From Paenibacillus sp. FSL H7-0357 (lineage in GTDB: Bacteria; Bacillota; Bacilli; Paenibacillales; Paenibacillaceae): 64,000 nucleotides of DNA. Below, in pieces: positions 61,838 to 64,000 of this stretch. The first letter of the stretch is position 1, and each line of letters begins with the position of its first letter. A program made the position numbers and the translations under genes. The notes beneath the pieces were generated by a model. It had not been told where the DNA came from, searched no databases, and saw nothing but the letters and a program-made list of their open reading frames with translations. The stretch lies in the NCBI RefSeq assembly GCF_000758525.1, contig NZ_CP009241.1, forward strand, positions 4,650,001 through 4,714,000, in the 5' to 3' direction.

Positions 61838-63080
61838 GATCATCTCTCCTAACATTAGCAATAGCTTTATCAGAGGAGCCGACCATCGCTAATGCGAGGG
61901 GCTCAGCAAACATGTGGTCCAGTAATCGATTGATATCATCCATGGTGACGAGTCCGATTTTGGTGATCATTTCGTCAAGTGTATCATGTCTTCCAAGCAT
62001 CAGCTCATTTTTGCCAATCCGGTTCATCCGGCTGCTGGTGCTCTCCAGGCTGAGGATCAGGCTTCCCTTGAGCTGCTCCTTGCCTTTTCTCAGCTCATCT
62101 TCGCTCAGACCGTTAACGGCAAGATCATGCATCATTTCCTTGATCAGCTCCGTCACCTCTTTGGTCTGCTTCGGCGCAGTGCCGGCATAGACGGTAAACA
62201 GGCCGCTGTCTGCCTGGGAGCTGTGATAGGAGTAGACGGAATAGGCTAACCCGCGTTTTTCGCGAATCTCTTGGAACATTCGGGAGCTCATCCCGCCGCC
62301 GATAGCATTATTCAGCAGCACCATGGCATATTGCAGCGGTCCGCCGCTTTCTACGCCCGGGAGGGAGAGGCAAATATGGTTTTGCTCCGTCTTCTTGCGG
62401 TGAAACAGCAGTTCGCCATGGAAATCAGGAGCTGTCAAAGGCGCCGATTCACCATGGTTATCGAATGATCCGAAATGGGCCTCCAACAGGTCAACCAGTC
62501 CGTCATTGATATTGCCTGCTACGCTGATTACCGTATTCTCAATGGTATACTGCTGTTTCATATACGCGTGGAGATCATCGGCCGTCATGTCCGCCAGCCG
62601 TTCCTTCAAGCCCAGAATGGAATAAGCCAGCGGATGCTCGCCGTACGCCGCAGCGCACATCAGATCATGCACCAGATCATCCGGCGTATCCTCGCACATG
62701 GCGATTTCCTCCAGGATGACATTTTTCTCCTTGGCCAGCTCTTCGGCATCAATCCGCGAGCGGAAAAACATATCGGACAGCACATCCACGGCTATCGGCA
62801 GATGCTCATCCAATACTTTTGCATAATAACATGTATATTCCTTCGAGGTAAATGCGTTGACGTTGCCGCCAATCGCATCAAACTGCTCGGCAATATCTTT
62901 GGCACTGAACCGGTCGGTGCCTTTAAAAAGCATGTGTTCGATAAAATGGGAAATCCCGTTATTCAGCGGGTTCTCATTGCGGGAGCCATTCTTGACCCAG
63001 ATTCCAAAGGAAACGGAGCGTCCGGTAGGAATTTTCTCCGTAACCACCCGCAGGCCGTTCGATAATACTATTTTTTCCAC
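61815..63080 (-). CDS. mlpA: M16-family zinc peptidase MlpA
   Basis: A 421-residue processing-peptidase-like protease (YmxG/MlpA). HxxEH zinc motif HFIEH in [47 protein letters not shown]; second half with [43 protein letters not shown]. In B. subtilis MlpA is linked to regulation of extracellular protease expression. GTG 63080 with AGGAGG 8 bases upstream. Third M16 gene of the window, but catalytically complete by itself. Confidence 0.94.
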   Translation of the reverse strand: MEKIVLSNGLRVVTEKIPTGRSVSFGIWVKNGSRNENPLNNGISHFIEHMLFKGTDRFSAKDIAEQFDAIGGNVNAFTSKEYTCYYAKVLDEHLPIAVDVLSDMFFRSRIDAEELAKEKNVILEEIAMCEDTPDDLVHDLMCAAAYGEHPLAYSILGLKERLADMTADDLHAYMKQQYTIENTVISVAGNINDGLVDLLEAHFGSFDNHGESAPLTAPDFHGELLFHRKKTEQNHICLSLPGVESGGPLQYAMVLLNNAIGGGMSSRMFQEIREKRGLAYSVYSYHSSQADSGLFTVYAGTAPKQTKEVTELIKEMMHDLAVNGLSEDELRKGKEQLKGSLILSLESTSSRMNRIGKNELMLGRHDTLDEMITKIGLVTMDDINRLLDHMFAEPLALAMVGSSDKAIANVRRDDLVLLRSN

Positions 63081-63160
63081 TTCTACGTCCTCCTGGCATA
63101 GCCCTGTATCTATCTTTGTATTTGTTACGCGCGACTCTTATCCTACCAGAAATTAACCGC

Positions 63161-64000
63161 TCACTCAACTTCTGAAGGGGCCAGCCGCTCCGCTGACAGT
63201 GTTTCACTGACCGTACCCAGCTGAAGACCTTTAGCTTTAATCCCCCGGATCATGCCTCTCAGCGCTTTGGAAGAGGAAGCCGTCGGATGCATCAATATCA
63301 ATGTACCCGGCTCGGACTGGCTGCTGATTTTGGCGACAACGGATTCTGGAGAAGGGTTGCGCCAATCGACGGTATCCAGTGTCCACAGCACCGTTTTCAG
63401 CCCCAATGAGGCGGCGATATCCACTGTTTCCTGATCAAAATCACCGGACGGAGGCGCAAACCAGGTATTGGTTACTCCAAGACTCTCTTTCAGCAGACTC
63501 TTTGTTTTCTCAATCTCGGCGGTCGCCCGGGCCCGGCTTAAAGTGCTCATATCGGGATGGGTATACGCATGATTCTCCATCTCATGCCCGCGTTTCAGCA
63601 TTTCGGCCGCAAGCTCCCGGTTATGGCTAAGCCAGCTTCCATCCAGAAAAAAGGTCACCTTTACCTTTTCCTCATCCAAAATGTTAAGCATCGGTATAAT
63701 GAATTGATTGCCCCATGCTACATTGATCATCAGCGAGACCATAGGCTTGGCGGGATTGCCCCGGTAAATCGGGTGAGCACCCAGATCATTCAGTGACACC
63801 TTCGGCGGGATTTGCCGGTACACCCATTTGAGGCCCTCTCCCGGCCCCTGCAGCAGTGTATTACGGTACGTGGCCTCTACATCAACCTCAAGGCCATTAT
63901 AACCCGGAATTGCCTTCCACACCCGGTCCACGGCAGCATCCACCGGTGCGGCATTCAGCTTAGCCGCTTTGCTCTCAATCAAAGAACGCAGCTCCTGGTC
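63161..64000 (-). CDS. ylxY: Polysaccharide deacetylase-like protein YlxY (partial, 5' end beyond window)
   Basis: The frame stays open to the right edge (DQELRSLIESKAAKL before the first listed Met), so the N-terminus, probably with a signal peptide, is missing. The NodB domain spans most of the visible 279 residues: SLMINVAWGNQFIIPMLNILDEEKVKVTFFLDG, GHEMENHAYTHPDMSTLS (H-x3-H metal motif), WFAPPSGDFDQETVDIAASLGLKTVLWTLDTVDWRNP and GTLILMHPT. The TFDD motif that supplies the catalytic Asp pair is replaced by INVAW, so classical deacetylase activity is doubtful. Position before mlpA matches B. subtilis ylxY. Confidence 0.88.
   Translation of the reverse strand, partial: DQELRSLIESKAAKLNAAPVDAAVDRVWKAIPGYNGLEVDVEATYRNTLLQGPGEGLKWVYRQIPPKVSLNDLGAHPIYRGNPAKPMVSLMINVAWGNQFIIPMLNILDEEKVKVTFFLDGSWLSHNRELAAEMLKRGHEMENHAYTHPDMSTLSRARATAEIEKTKSLLKESLGVTNTWFAPPSGDFDQETVDIAASLGLKTVLWTLDTVDWRNPSPESVVAKISSQSEPGTLILMHPTASSSKALRGMIRGIKAKGLQLGTVSETLSAERLAPSEVE

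Overview
The window is a stretch of a spore-forming, low-to-moderate GC Firmicute chromosome, most likely Paenibacillus or a close relative. The evidence is the sporulation and germination genes (spoVS, sleB, spoIIIE, dpaA/dpaB), the Bacillus-like gene order of the right half, AGGAGG-type ribosome binding sites with many GTG and TTG starts, copper-amine-oxidase-N and YARHG proteins typical of Paenibacillus, and a GH42/AraC carbohydrate locus. No rRNA, tRNA, IS element, prophage or CRISPR array was seen.

Left part (1-33 kb) is accessory: a YolD-like gene, small hypothetical and decayed genes, a uronate module (unknown toroid-like protein, kduI, DeoR regulator, kduD), an AT-rich patch (lipoprotein, APH-type kinase), a two-component system, a stalk-domain protein, a Nudix hydrolase, a GH42 beta-galactosidase with a divergent AraC regulator, a YARHG lipoprotein, a heterodimeric ABC exporter with a divergent LysR regulator, a MOSC protein, htpG under a perfect CIRCE operator, a LysR-dapA paralogue pair, small VOC and SnoaL proteins, a DEAD-box helicase with a Gly/Arg/Ser-rich tail, pduL and a membrane dipeptidase. 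Two small genes of 54 codons each (28414-28578 minus; 30559-30723 plus) were found by reading the gaps.

Right part (33-64 kb) is almost entirely on the minus strand and is the conserved Bacillales block, read in transcription order: ylxY, mlpA, dut, dpaA, dpaB, a second dpaA, dapG, dapA, rnjB, (ECF sigma and anti-sigma), tepA, ylzJ, spoIIIE, sleB, ymfF, ymfH, ymfI, ymfJ, ymfK, rodZ-like, yajQ, pgsA, cinA, recA, recX, rny, ymdB, spoVS. It joins lysine/dipicolinate synthesis, RNA decay (RNase J, RNase Y), chromosome translocation, SOS recombination and sporulation. Promoter-like sequences fit the expected regulons: sigma-H before spoVS, sigma-G before sleB, sigma-K before dpaA, and a LexA box before recA.

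The most notable observations are a tandem, near-identical second dpaA where asd sits in B. subtilis; a ymdB that appears to start at ATT, with no ATG/GTG/TTG able to give the full-length protein; a long, hairpin-rich leader ending in a terminator-like hairpin before rnjB (and a simpler one before rny); CIRCE control of htpG; and an unrecognised 553-residue protein beside the kdu genes.
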